DNA of 64,000 nucleotides from Sipunculus nudus (GCA_026874595.1 CM049316.1:1424001-1488000); one strand, 5' to 3'; positions 1-12,565 are shown, counted from the first letter of the stretch. Translations and numbers: made by a program. The notes: generated by a model from the sequence alone, not told the origin.

Positions 1-1600
1 TAATATTATATCTCATTTGGATATATTACTGAGGTCATCTTGGTATAATAATTGTGATAATTGATTAAAAATTGTTATTTTATTAATGAAGCAATCTTTA
101 TATTTTTTATACTTATCCTTTAATGGCCTGCCTCCGTGCATTTTGGCGGACTTTGGCAGTCTAGTCTTATTTTATTTATTTATTTTCTTCATTATGACTG
201 TCTTTTAGTCTATTCGTTTGCTTGTCATGTCTGACTATCTGTCAACCTGACTATCATATTGACCGAAAAAACTCTCTGACAGGCTGGCTCACTATCTAAC
301 CAGTGTACCATGTTCACCTGTTTCTCATTAATACTCTGGTCAAATGACTGTCTCTCTTGCGTTACATCTTACTTTCTGATTGAGTAAATGTCTATCTGTT
401 TGACCAAATGGTTGACTGACAGGGAGTCTGTCTAATTAGTATTCGAGCAAATGCAAAGTCCATAAAAATACAGAAACACTGCTATTTTGGTTGTCAGTCA
501 GTAAGATTATCACAGATAGTCAGTAGATAGTCAGATACGACAGTCAGACCAGCTATATCTCTAGGAGGATATTTGCCTGATAGTCAGATTGATAACAAAA
601 GCTCTAGCTGCGTTTAGTCTGTTTGATTAATTAGTTAACACTCTGGTAGTCAGGAACCTGACTGTCTTTCTACTAATGTCTTTCTACTACAAGACTGGTA
701 CTCCACAAGACGCGCCCCCTTTGTTCAACGCTACATATATGCTAGAGCTAGAGCTTTAGTAATCAATCTGACTATCACGTATATATCCTCCCAGAGAACT
801 AGCTTTAGCTAATCAGGCAAATGGGCCTCCAAGTAACTCTGTCAGAAAGCTTCTCTAGTAGACATCACACAAGATAAATAATAAATATGTCAAACAGGCT
901 GGTCCTTAGCAAGTCAGTCAGAACTATGATAGATGAACAGCTAGAGTCATAGCCAGGTGGTGGGAATGGTTTGCCACCAGAGCTTGACAGAATCAAGTCA
1001 GATATCAATGGCTGCCTGACATGCTTTGTGAAGGTCTATCTGACTGTCTTATCTGACTATCTGCTGAATATCTGTGGTAGTCTGACTGACTGGAAAGCCC
1101 ACTGACAGTGTTTCTGTGTTTTTTAATGGAGTATGCAGTTGCTCGAAGACTAATTAGACAAACTGCCTGTCAGCCAGACAGTAAGTCAGACAGAGAGACA
1201 TTTACTCAAACAGAAAGTAAGATGTACTGCAAGAGACACCGTCATTTGATCAGAGAGTCAAAATGAGAAACAGGTATACCTTTAGATAGTGAGCCAGCCT
1301 GTCAGAGAGTTTAACAGTCAAGAAAATGATAGTCAGGTGGACAGATGGTCAGACAAGACAAGTGAACGATAGACTAACAGACAGCCATAAGTAAAAAAAA
1401 AAGACTGTCAGAGGTCCATAAATTTAAAATAAGACTAGACTGCCGAAGTCCGCCAAGATGCACAGAGGCAGGCCAATAAAGGATAAAGTATAAAAAATAT
1501 AAAAATCGCTTCATTTATGAAATAGCAATTTTTAATCAATTATCACAGTAATCATACTATGACGACATCAGTTATATATCCTGGATGGAGATAATATTAA
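1..1600. mobile_element. Foldback-type element with long inverted arms
   Basis: The first 550 bases or so reappear in reverse complement at about 1045-1600. For example, the stretch at 60-175 (gataattgattaaaaattg, then ggcctgcctc and ggcggactt, then cagtctagtcttatttta) matches the reverse complement of 1425-1545 with scattered mismatches. The middle contains a second, smaller inverted pair (about 555-605 against 740-800, around gctagagctt and atcaatctgactatca). No transposase ORF is visible. The left end may be cut by the window edge, so target duplications cannot be checked. Long arms with a short non-coding spacer suggest a foldback or non-autonomous DNA transposon; the family is unknown. 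Many tgactatctg/cagtcagata strings give the arms internal redundancy. Confidence 0.85.
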
Positions 1601-1609
1601 TCATAATTA

Positions 1610-2545
1610 TGTCTTCCCTCCCATGGGGGAGACATATAGTGTTTGTGTCTGTCGTTATCGCCGGCGTCATCTGTGTCATATTTTTTTAACGTGATAACAT
1701 TGAAGAACTCAACAATTTTTCACGAAAGTTAAATTTAAATTGTTAGTATCAAAATCTCGGAGGAGTTCGAAAACTGGTGACCTTGACCTTCATCATCAAG
1801 ATCAAATAGTCCAAAATAGATTTTTTTTATGAACCCCATAACTTTTGAAGTATTGCATATTATTTTCCAAAAATATAAAACACTAATTGTTTAAATCAAT
1901 TTCCTTAAGGGGCTCGAAAACTGGGGACCTTGAGTTGGATCTTCAAGGTCAAATCAATCAGAATAGAGAGTATTTGTGAACCAAATAACTTTAAAGAAGC
2001 GCATATTTTTTTCCTAAAATTTGAAAGACTAATGTTTTAATCAAGTCCCTTGAGGAGCTCGATAACCGGTGACCTTGACCTGGACATTCAAGGTCAAATC
2101 AGCTTGAATAGAAATTATTTTTGAATGCTATAACTTTTGAACAACTTAATACATTATCATGAAATTCAACTTGTGAAATGTCTCTACCAATATCACGGAC
2201 CAGTTAAAAATTTGACCTTCATGATCAAGGTGAAATCGGATGAAATAAAATAAAAAATTGTGAATCCCATACCTTTTGAAGTATCACATATTTTCCCTAA
2301 AATTTGAAACACTTTTGTTTTAATAGAGTTTCTCGAGGAGCTCGATAACTGGTGACCTTGACCTGGATCTTCAAGGTCAAATCAACCAGAATAAAATCTC
2401 AGATCAATTCATAACTTAGTTACCTTGATCATCATCATACAAGGTCAAATCTTTAGAAATGAAGGATTTTAATTAACACCAAACTTTTGAAGGGGTCCAT
2501 TTTACCCTCAAATTTGGGTAGTGAGGGGAGACATAGTTGTTTTTA
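1610..2545. repeat. Diverged repeats rich in TCAAGGTCA half-sites
   Basis: Four to five diverged units of roughly 150-200 bp share the order: gaggagctcgataactgg, tgaccttgacc, a short spacer, tcaaggtcaaatca, then an AT-rich stretch with aacttttgaa. Anchors occur near 1755, 1910, 2055, 2335 and 2410. The block is bracketed by two direct strings, gggggagacatat near 1625 and ggggagacatagt near 2524, suggesting one dispersed element. No ORF is present. Within a unit, gaccttga and tcaaggtc can pair as an 8 bp stem over a short loop. Confidence 0.7.
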
Positions 2546-2579
2546 TTGTGTGTCACAAATAGCAGGGCTTCTAGTTAAT

Positions 2580-4845
2580 AAGAGAATTAATTATTAATTA
2601 TTATATAAATTATAATTACTAATATATTGTTTACCAATAATAGAAATGGATATATGTGATATAAGCGTACTTATGCAAAAATAATACATTGGCTGTTACA
2701 AGTCAAATTGAAATGAGGTATTTGCGTTAAACAGAGATTTATTAACCAGAGACAACTATCTTAGAACACATAAAACTGTCATGAAATAAGATACAAACCG
2801 GTACGAATGTTTACCGGAAATGTGTTAATTGAGAGACAGAAAGAAATATACATTTGTTTCAATATTAAAAGTTCATGACACGTTTTATAACGACCCTGTG
2901 TAACAAACAGCTATGGTGCTGGTACGGCCAACCTTTGTTTACTTTTGACTTCAACAAACTCTTCAAAGAAAAAACTTTTACATAATTTGATGTTTTTTTT
3001 ATAGGTAAACTCAAATATCATCTTTTGTGGTTATTTTCAAAGATTCATTGTAACATTTCAACGAACCACTTGTTAAATGTTGCCTTACTTCTATTCGGCA
3101 AATGCAGCAAATACGTACAAAAAGTATGGAAAAGTGCAGACATATATGTCATATACCGCGGGGTAATCACTACTTGTTTTGACTTTTTGACTCCAGTTAT
3201 TATAAAGCACATGTAAACTTTCATTTTAATTAATTTTCAATAATAATAAAACTTGATATGGTCGTGGCGATAAATTTGCCCTGATAATTCGAGAAATTAT
3301 AGGTCAAGGTCAAATTTTGTGGCCTTTTGACCTCTGGTGACCTTGTCAAAGGATAAATTTGCATATCATTTGCATGGACTTGTAGAGCTTGACAAGGCAA
3401 ATATTTTAAGTGGTTATTTGAAATATATTGATGAAGAGTTGCAAAGTTAGGGCTGTTTGAATCTTCCATACCCCTAATTATCTGGCTCTAGGCTGTAAAG
3501 TTGGCGTGGTTAAAAAGTCTATGGTGAGTATCTTCCATCCCAGTTTTTTTTTTGGCAACATCAATTTTCTGACTTGTTAGACCTAGGGCTATATGGAAAT
3601 ACCCAACAAAGTAAATCACAAGGGGGGTGCACTATGACCCCCACTAGCCCATGGCCTATTCCTTGCATCTAGTTGATGGAAAGCAGTTAGCATGGTTCCC
3701 CTTATAATGTTCTACAAGGCCTCGCATGTTTGCCCTCAGTTTGTCAGCTGAACCATCACAGTGCTTCATGCTCCAGTGTATATGAGTACAGACATGGGTC
3801 ACAAATGGATCTAATACAGAATAATAAAACTGCCAATATCAAAGACATATGTTTTACATAGTAACACATTAATTCATCAAGTACTACACTGTCTGCATTA
3901 TCATGCCATCATGACTGTTATATGAACTGTAGTAGCCAGCCTTATCAGCAGCTGAGCTTCTGTTGTGATAAGATGATGGCTGAGTCAGAGCAAGCTAGGC
4001 CTGTCTTAGTGTCTCGCATGTGGTATGTGCAGTAAGCAGGGGAAAGGGGGTTTCCAAGCTGTCACACGTGTGCCTCTGTTGTGATACTGGATACCCCAAA
4101 GCTAGGACCGGTAAATTCAAATTTGTGTTGGCTGCTGTGTACAAAACTTAGGAATTTTCACTTAAAATAAATCCTTTGTGCTTAATGAAGGAATAAAATG
4201 ATATCTTTCCAAGAGATGTTTCTCACAGACATTTTTGGGGACAAACAGGTTAGTAATTTTTGATAAAATCCACATTAAAGCTCCTGAAGCCAGGTTTGTG
4301 TGAGCACTGCGGTGACAGGTTGTATACTGGCTCGGCTGTGGCTCCACTTCTCCTTTTATACTGGAACTGGGCCTTTAAGAATTTGTGTTATTTTCAGCAA
4401 AAATGGACCTATTTGAGGTCAAGGTCACTCTCCTAGCAAAGGTCATGACCCCATTTTAAATAGGCTTCGTTCTCTAACCTATATCTATACAAATGTAAAG
4501 TTTGCAAAAGATCAGTGAAATATTTTTTTAGTTATCCCGCTCACAAGATTTTTCTGCGGCGGCTACATGACTGTTGTGAAACCATAGTATCCTGACTTTG
4601 TCTGGGGATACAATAAGCAACCATACTGACAGAAACTCAAGAGCTAGATCTAGCGTGTTTTTTTTTCCTTAGCAAACTGAACATTAACTGAGCAACTGCA
4701 ATGTGCCTTTGTTCTTCATATGTCTGTCCGGCTTTCAATCCTTCTTTAACAAGGCACAACTCATGACAGCAGGACCTAGAAACTTCTAACATTATATCTA
4801 TGGAGGCGTTTACAGTCACACAGTGTTTTATAAACCACATATCCT
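2580..4845. other. Intergenic stretch without a convincing gene
   Basis: The DNA is AT-rich, with only short ORFs that resemble no domain I know. More TCAAGGTCA-type strings occur near 3300-3340 and 4410-4430, so part of this is probably the same repeat class as 1610-2545. Nothing else here supports a feature except the weak exon candidate at 4628-4778. Confidence 0.5.
4628..4778 (-). other. Possible terminal coding exon, weak
   Basis: On the minus strand this open stretch has ordinary protein-like composition (residues including CHELCLVKEG and TYEEQRHIAVAQLMFSLL) and ends in a lysine run followed by a stop. An upstream ctag could serve as an acceptor. It lies on the same strand as, and beyond, the last recognised RRM exon. 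However, that exon ends in phase 0, and no acceptor here gives a phase-0 start in this frame without another exon between. It may be chance. Confidence 0.2.
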
Positions 4846-4929
4846 TGTTGTTCTCAGCTCTTCTTAAAACACTGTCCCACTGATCCTAGTTCTTCTCAGC
4901 TCACTTTAATACACTGCCGAGCCTTGTTG

Positions 4930-7900
4930 TTCTAAGCTCACCTTTAAACAGTGCCCAGTCGACATTTGATGTTCTCAGGTCACCTTAAAACTCTGCCCTG
5001 TTGATTCATGTTGTTGTCAGCTCACCTTCAAACACCACACACCACTGATCCTTGTTTTCCTCAGCTCACCTTAAAACACTGCGCCGTCAATCTGTGTTGT
5101 TCTCAGGTCACCTTAAATCATTGCCCCATCCTTCAGTGTTGTTCTAAGCTCACCTTAAAACACTGCCCCGTTGATCTGTGTTGTTCTCAGGTCACCTTAA
5201 ATCATTGCCCCATCATTCCATGTTGTTCTAAGCTCACCTTAAAACACTGCCCCGTCGATCTGTGTTGTTCTCTGGTCACCTTAAATCATTGCCCCATCAT
5301 TCAGTGTTGTTCTAAGCTCACCTTTTAACAGTGCCCAGTCGACCTTTGATGTTCTCAGGTCACCTTAAAACTCTGCCCTGTTGATTCATGTTGTTGTCAG
5401 CTCACCTTCAAACACCACACACCACTGATCCTTGTTTTCCTCAGCTCACCTTAAAACACTGCCCCGTCAATCTGTGTTGTTCTCAGGTCACCTTAAATCA
5501 CTGCCCCATCATTCAATGTTGTTCTAAGCTCACCTTAAAACACTGCCCCATTGATCTGTGTTGTTCTCAGGTCACCTTAAATCACTGCCCCATCGTTCAG
5601 TGTTGTTCTAAGCTCACCTTAAAACACTGCGCCGTCAATCTGTGTTGTTCTCAGGTCACCTTAAATCACTGCCCCATCATTCAATGTTGTTCTAAGCTCA
5701 CCTTAAAACACTGCCCCATTGATCTGTGTTGTTCTCAGGTCACCTTAAATCATTGCCCCATCGTTCAGTGTTGTTCTAAGCTCACCTTAAAACACTGCGC
5801 CGTCAATCTGTGTTGTTCTCAGGTCACCTTAAATCATTGCCCCATCGTTCAGTGTTGTTCTAAGCTCACCTTAAAACACTGCCCCGTCGATCTGTGTTGT
5901 TCTCTGGTCACCTTAAATCATTGCCCCATCATTCAGTGTTGTTCTAAGCTCACCTTTTAACAGTGCCCAGTCGACCTTTGATGTTCTCAGGTCACCTTAA
6001 AACTCTGCCCTGTTGATTCATGTTGTTGTCAGCTCACCTTCAAACACCACACACCACTGATCCTTGTTTTCCTCAGCTCACCTTAAAACACTGCGCCGTC
6101 AATCTGTGTTGTTCTCAGGTCACCTTAAATCATTGCCCCATCGTTCAGTGTTGTTCTAAGCTCACCTTAAAACACTGCCCCGTCGATCTGTGTTGTTCTC
6201 AGGTCACCTTAAATCATTGCCCCATCATTCCATGTTGTTCTAAGCTCACCTTTTAACAGTGCCCAGTCGACCTTTGATGTTCTCAGGTCACCTTAAAACT
6301 CTGCCCTGTTGATTCATGTTGTTGTCAGCTCACCTTCAAACACCACACACGACTGATCCTTGTTTTCCTCAGCTCACCTTAAAACACTGCGCCGTCAATC
6401 TGTGTTGTTCTCAGGTCATCTTAAATCATTGCCCCATCATTCAGTGTTGTTCTAAGCTCACCTTTTAACAGTGCCCAGTCGACCTTTGATGTTCTCAGGT
6501 AACCTTAAAACTCTGCCCTGTTGATTCATGTTGTTGTCAGCTCACCTTCAAACACCACACACGACTGATCCTTGTTTTCCTCAGCTCACCTTAAAACACT
6601 GCGCCGTCAATCTGTGTTGTTCTCAGGTCACCTTAAATCATTGCCCCATCCTTCAGTGTTGTTCTAAGCTCACCTTAAAACACTGCCCCGTTGATCTGTG
6701 TTGTTCTCAGGTCACCTTAAATCATTGCCCCATCATTCCATGTTGTTCTAAGCTCACCTTAAAACACTGCCCCGTCGATCTGTGTTGTTCTCTGGTCACC
6801 TTAAATCATTGCCCCATCATTCAGTGTTGTTCTAAGCTCACCTTTTAACAGTGCCCAGTCGACCTTTGATGTTCTCAGGTCACCTTAAAACTCTGCCCTG
6901 TTGATTCATGTTGTTGTCAGCTCACCTTCAAACACCACACACCACTGATCCTTGTTTTCCTCAGCTCACCTTAAAACACTGCCCCGTCAATCTGTGTTGT
7001 TCTCAGGTCACCTTAAATCACTGCCCCATCATTCAATGTTGTTCTAAGCTCACCTTAAAACACTGCCCCATTGATCTGTGTTGTTCTCAGGTCACCTTAA
7101 ATCACTGCCCCATCGTTCAGTGTTGTTCTAAGCTCACCTTAAAACACTGCGCCGTCAATCTGTGTTGTTCTCAGGTCACCTTAAATCACTGCCCCATCAT
7201 TCAATGTTGTTCTAAGCTCACCTTAAAACACTGCCCCATTGATCTGTGTTGTTCTCAGGTCACCTTAAATCATTGCCCAATCGTTCAGTGTTGTTCTAAG
7301 CTCACCTTAAAACACTGCGCCGTCAATCTGTGTTGTTCTCAGGTCACCTTAAATCATTGCCCCATCGTTCAGTGTTGTTCTAAGCTCACCTTAAAACACT
7401 GCCCCGTCGATCTGTGTTGTTCTCTGGTCACCTTAAATCATTGCCCCATCATTCAGTGTTGTTCTAAGCTCACCTTTTAACAGTGCCCAGTCGACCTTTG
7501 ATGTTCTCAGGTCACCTTAAAACTCTGCCCTGTTGATTCATGTTGTTGTCAGCTCACCTTCAAACACCACACACCACTGATCCTTGTTTTCCTCAGCTCA
7601 CCTTAAAACACTGCGCCGTCAATCTGTGTTGTTCTCAGGTCACCTTAAATCATTGCCCCATCGTTCAGTGTTGTTCTAAGCTCACCTTAAAACACTGCCC
7701 CGTCGATCTGTGTTGTTCTCAGGTCACCTTAAATCATTGCCCCATCATTCCATGTTGTTCTAAGCTCACCTTTTAACAGTGCCCAGTCGACCTTTGATGT
7801 TCTCAGGTCACCTTATAACTCTGCCCTGTTGATTCATGTTGTTGTCAGCTCACCTTCAAACACCACACACCACTGATCCTTGTTTTCCTCAGCTCACCTT

Positions 7901-7969
7901 AAAACACTGCCCCATCAATCTGTGTTGTTCTCAGGTCATCTTAAATCATTGCCCCATCGTTCAGTGTTG
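4930..7969. repeat. 1520 bp higher-order duplication in the satellite
   Basis: Everything from about 4930 to 6449 recurs 1520 bp downstream (about 6450-7969) with only a few base changes, for example c to g in the cacacaccactg string (5050 region against 6570 region). Within each copy, a variant block (tcatgttgttgtcagctcaccttcaaacacc and neighbours) marks sub-block starts near 5008, 5388, 6020 and 6315. Each sub-block boundary carries two extra bases relative to multiples of 42 (spacings 380, 632 and so on), which breaks the open frame there. Confidence 0.9.
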
Positions 7970-8805
7970 TTCTAAGCTCACCTTTTAACAGTGCCCAGTC
8001 GACCTTTGATGTTCTCAGGTAACCTTAAAACTCTGCCCTGTTGATTCATGTTGTTGTCAGCTCACCTTCAAACACCACACACGACTGATCCTTGTTTTCC
8101 TCAGCTCACCTTAAAACACTGCGCCGTCAATCTGTGTTGTTCTCAGGTCACCTTAACTCATTGCCCCATCATTCAGTGTTGTTCTAAGCTCACCTTTTAA
8201 CAGTGCCCAGTCGACCTTTGATGTTCTCAGGTAACCTTAAAACTCTGCCCTGTTGATTCATGTTGTTGTCAGCTCACCTTCAAACACCACACACGACTGA
8301 TCCTTGTTTTCCTCAGCTCACCTTAAAACACTGCGCCGTCAATCTGTGTTGTTCTCAGGTCATCTTAAATCATTGCCCCATCATTCAGTGTTGTTCTAAG
8401 CTCACCTTTTAACAGTGCCCAGTCGACCTTTGATGTTCTCAGGTAACCTTAAAACTCTGCCCTGTTGATTCATGTTGTTGTCAGCTCACCTTCAAACACC
8501 ACACACGACTGATCCTTGTTTTCCTCAGCTCACCTTAAAACACTGCGCCGTCAATCTGTGTTGTTCTCAGGTCACCTTAACTCATTGCCCCATCGTTCAG
8601 TGTTGTTCTAAGCTCACCTTAAAACACTGCCCCGTCGATCTGTGTTGTTCTCAGGTCACCTTAACTCATTGCCCCATCGTTCAGTGTTGTTCTAAGCTCA
8701 CCTTAAAACACTGCCCCATCGATCTGTGTTGTTCTCTGGTCACCTTAAATCATTGCCCCATCATTCCATGTTGTTCTATGCTCACCTTAAAACCCCCCTA
8801 TCAAT

Positions 8806-10950
8806 ATGTGTTGTTGTCAGGTCACCTTAAATCATTGCCCCATCATTCAGTGTTGTTCTAAGCTCACCTTAAAACACTGCCCCATCGATCTGTGTTGTTC
8901 TCAGGTCACCTTAAATCATTGCCCAATCATTCCATGTTGTTCTAAGCTCACCTTAAAACACTACCCCATCGATCTGTGTTGTTCTCAGGTCACCTTAACT
9001 CATTGCCCCATCATTCCATGTTGTTCTAAGCTCACCTTAAAACACTGCCCCGTCGATCTGTGTTGTTCTCAGGTCACCTTAAATCATTGCCCCATCATTC
9101 AGTGTTGTTCTAAGCTCACCTTAAAACACTGCCCCATCGATCTGTGTTGTTCTCAGGTCACCTTAAATCATTGCCCCATCATTCCATGTTGTTCTAAGCT
9201 CACCTTAAAACACTACCCCATCGATCTGTGTTGTTCTCAGGTCACCTTAAATCATTGCCCCATCATTCCATGTTGTTCTAAGCTCACCTTAAAACACTGC
9301 CCCATCGATCTGTGTTGTTCTCAGGTCACCTTAAATCATTGCCCCATCATTCCATGTTGTTCTAAGCTCACCTTAAAACACTGCCCCATCGATCTGTGTT
9401 GTTCTCAGGTCACCTTAAATCATTGCCCCATCATTCCATGTTGTTCTAAGCTCACCTTAAAACAATGCCCCATCAATCTGTGTTGTTCTCAGGTCACCTT
9501 AAATCATTGCCCCATCATTCCATGTTGTTCTAAGCTCACCTTAAAACACTACCCCATCGATCTGTGTTGTTCTCAGGTCACCTTAACTCATTGCCCCATC
9601 GTTCAGTGTTGTTCTAAGCTCACCTTAAAACACTGCCCCGTCGATCTGTGTTGTTCTCAGGTCACCTTAAATCATTGCCCCATCATTCAGTGTTGTTCTA
9701 AGCTCACCTTAAAACACTGCCCCATCGATCTGTGTTGTTCTCAGGTCACCTTAAATCATTGCCCCATCATTCCATGTTGTTCTAAGCTCACCTTAAAACA
9801 CTACCCCATCGATCTGTGTTGTTCTCAGGTCACCTTAAATCATTGCCCCATCCTTCAGTGTTGTTCTAAGCTCACCTTAAAACACTGCCCCATCGATCTG
9901 TGTTGTTCTCAGGTCACCTTAAAACACTGCCCCGTCGATCTGTGTTGTTCTCAGGTCACCTTAAATCATTGCCCCATCATTCAGTGTTGTTCTAAGCTCA
10001 CCTTAAAACACTGCCCCATCGATCTGTGTTGTTCTCAGGTCACCTTAAAACACTGCCACGTCGATCTGTGTTGTTCTCTGGTCACCTTAAATCATTGCCC
10101 CATCATTCAGTGTTGTTCTAAGCTCACCTTAAAACACTGCCCCATCGATCTGTGTTGTTCTCAGGTCACCTTAAAACACTGCCACGTCGATCTGTGTTGT
10201 TCTCAGGTCACCTTAACTCATTGCCCCATCGTTCAGTGTTGTTCTAAGCTCACCTTAAAACACTGCCCCGTCGATCTGTGTTGTTCTCAGGTCACCTTAA
10301 ATCATTGCCCCATCGTTCAGTGTTGTTCTAAGCTCACCTTAAAACACTGCCCCATCGATCTGTGTTGTTCTCAGGTCACCTTAAATCATTGCCCCATCAT
10401 TCCATGTTGTTCTAAGCTCACCTTAAAACACTACCCCATCGATCTGTGTTGTTCTCAGGTCACCTTAAATCATTGCCCCATCCTTCAGTGTTGTTCTAAG
10501 CTCACCTTAAAACACTGCCCCATCGATCTGTGTTGTTCTCAGGTCACCTTAAAACACTGCCCCGTCGATCTGTGTTGTTCTCAGGTCACCTTAAATCATT
10601 GCCCCATCATTCAGTGTTGTTCTAAGCTCACCTTAAAACACTGCCCCATCGATCTGTGTTGTTCTCAGGTCACCTTAAAACACTACCCCATCGATCTGTG
10701 TTGTTCTCAGGTCACCTTAAATCATTGCCCCATCCTTCAGTGTTGTTCTAAGCTCACCTTAAAACACTGCCCCATCGATCTGTGTTGTTCTCAGGTCACC
10801 TTAAATCATTGCCCCATCATTCCATGTTGTTCTAAGCTCACCTTAAAACACTGCCCCACTGATCCTTGTTGTTCTAAGCTAACCTTAAAACACTGCTCAA
10901 CTGATCCTTGCTATCCTCAGGTCTCCTTAAAACACTGCCCTGTCGATTAG
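8806..10950 (+). other. 714-codon ORF across the satellite, probably not a gene
   Basis: The frame would encode exactly 51 repeats of a 14-residue unit (LTLKHCPIDLCCSQ and VTLNHCPIIPCCSK types). It has no signal peptide, no unique N- or C-terminal domain, and no intron or promoter signal that I can see. Variation between monomers falls freely on first and second codon positions (I/V, D/N, P/H, N/T changes), with no clear excess of silent changes. The frame stays open only because this part of the array lacks the 2-base boundary insertions found at 5-8.5 kb. A translated cysteine-rich repeat protein cannot be excluded without transcripts. Confidence 0.8.
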
Positions 10951-11555
10951 TGAAGTTCTCAGGTCACTTAAAACACTGCTCTGTTGATCCGTGATGTTCT
11001 CAGTCACCTTAAAACAAAGCCTTGTCAATCCTTGTTGTCTCAACTCACCTTAAAACACTGCCCAAGTGATTCTTGGTGTTCTAAACTCACCTATAAACAC
11101 AGGGTGTTATCAACTCACCTTAGTACACTGCCCCTTCAATCCTCGTCGTTCTAAGCTCACCTTAAAACAGTGCCCCATGATCCATGTTGTTCTCAGCTCA
11201 CCTTTAAACACTGCCCTGCCAATGCTTGTTCTAAGCTCACCTCAAATACACTGCCTAGCTGATCCTTGTTGTTTTCAGTTCACCTTAAAACACTGCCCCA
11301 AAGATACTGATCCTTGTTGTCCTCTGCTCAAATTAAAACACTGCTCCACCGATAACCAATCAAACTTTTCATTTCTCATTTTCGATTTTGGATAAATGAT
11401 GTTCTACTGTAGTTATAACACTGAGTTTCTATTCATCTGTAAATTTGTAAAATCATAATTATCTGAAAAATCTGAATTTTCTCTCTTTTTTCTTGTAATT
11501 AAATTCAACTAAGCAGACACATGAAGGTATTAATTCTGTTGTCAGTGACATTTAC

Positions 11556-11705
11556 CTTCCTGAATTTTAGTTCAATGCCTTTGTAGTTATAACCATTCAT
11601 ATGCTGTAGGCAGGAATTACAATCTTCAAATGTCTCAAACCCCAACAGCGCAGCAAGACGCTCCCCTTGTTTGGTGGAGATGCGTGCGATTGCACATCTC
11701 CCAAC
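11556..11705 (-). CDS. RRM protein, exon with second half of the RRM
   Basis: This 50-codon exon is bounded by a tttaag acceptor just upstream (above 11705) and a ggaag|gtaaat donor below 11556. It begins with VGRCAIARIS and ends with GIELKFRK. It supplies strands 2-4 and helix 2 of an RNA recognition motif: GERLAALLGFETF sits where the RNP1 strand belongs (degenerate, without the usual K/R-G-F-G pattern), followed by helix DCNSCLQHMNG and final strand GIELKF. It joins the exon at 12616-12858 in phase 0, after HCK. The RRM family binds RNA or proteins; the atypical RNP1 leaves RNA binding uncertain. I do not recognise the orthologue. A downstream exon must follow but was not found. Confidence 0.8.
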
Positions 11706-11805
11706 CTTAAATATAATAAATTTATATATGGCAAGTTAAAGTATGTGAATGGCAGACCTGAGCAATGCTACAGACCTGGGTATGCTATCTGATGAATAAA
11801 CAAAT

Positions 11806-11835
11806 ATATACACACACACACACATATATACATAC
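11806..11835. repeat. CA/TA microsatellite
   Basis: A short run of tatacacacacacacacac followed by atatata lies in the intron between the two RRM exons. It shows no further structure. Confidence 0.8.
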
Positions 11836-12384
11836 AATTTAAAATAATACAAATGTCCTTTTGAATACTTGAACACAAGGCTGCACAAATGGTAGGAGTT
11901 GTGACATTCATACTAAACAAACATTTGGTCAACCTTCATACATATGTTGGTTTTATTTTTTCAAATGAAAAAAAAATTATTTTTAAGTTCAATTCTTTCC
12001 CTGAATATACAGTCAAGCAGGCAGCATTTTATATGCAAAATAACTCTTTTTGCCAATCAAGTTTTAATATAAATATTATTAAAGGTAGAAAATAAGTCAG
12101 TTGTAAAATTGAATTCAACATTGCCGCTGCTAACCATGTAAACATTGTGCAATGGTCAGCATACATTCCAGTTAAAGCAAGTGCTTGTAAATTCCACCTT
12201 TGCTGTATATGGCTACCATGGGGCTGATTTAGAGCTGAGAATATTCTGACCAATGAATAAATGAGAGAGGTGTTGCCAGTTTGAATATAAGAAACTTCTT
12301 CCCAACAGGCATCATTCAAATCAATGTTTTGTGACCAATGTGGAAGGACAATCCTTTAAATCAAGTGTTCTTATACTGTCATGT

Positions 12385-12565
12385 ACACAATGTTTACGAG
12401 TTTCTTTATATATAGGCCTACAATGTATATGACCCTGTTTACATATACAATGTATATGACCCTGTTTATATACACAGTGTATAACTATTTGACCCTCTTT
12501 ATATTTACAATGTATATTAACCCTCTTTATATATACAATGTATATGACCCAGTTTATATAGATAT
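12385..12565. repeat. Tandem repeat of about 27-33 bp
   Basis: Five copies of a unit around caatgtatatgaccctgttt start near 12421, 12448, 12475, 12508 and 12537. They vary by small insertions. The array lies just beyond the donor of the exon at 12616-12858, inside the intron that splits the RRM. Confidence 0.85.

Larger units (their letters stand above)
4850..11350. repeat. 6.5 kb minisatellite of 42 bp monomers
   Basis: About 155 head-to-tail copies of a 42 bp monomer are present, mostly in two alternating forms: one around ctcaccttaaaacactgccc and one around gtcaccttaaatcattgccc, each followed by a tgttgttct motif. Together they make an 84 bp dimer. Copies in the middle are very similar, while those at both edges (4850-5000 and 10950-11350) are more diverged and have lost length regularity. 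That is the usual picture when unequal exchange homogenises the core of an array. Forty-two is divisible by three and one plus-strand frame lacks stops, so long cysteine-rich reading frames appear. The array probably lies in an intron of, or downstream of, the minus-strand RRM gene. Confidence 0.95.

Noticed and set aside
5008-8861. Several 78-190 codon Cys-rich ORFs beginning MLLSAHLQTPHTTDP
   Set aside because: They are the same satellite read in its open frame and restarted after each 2-base boundary insertion; no gene signals surround them.
8806-10950. A 714-aa secreted Cys-rich repeat protein
   Set aside because: There is no signal peptide or unique end, and the ORF follows from a 42 bp frame-neutral repeat. 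Kept only as a finding to test.
4850-11350. CRISPR-like array
   Set aside because: The repeats are contiguous without unique spacers and the genome is eukaryotic.
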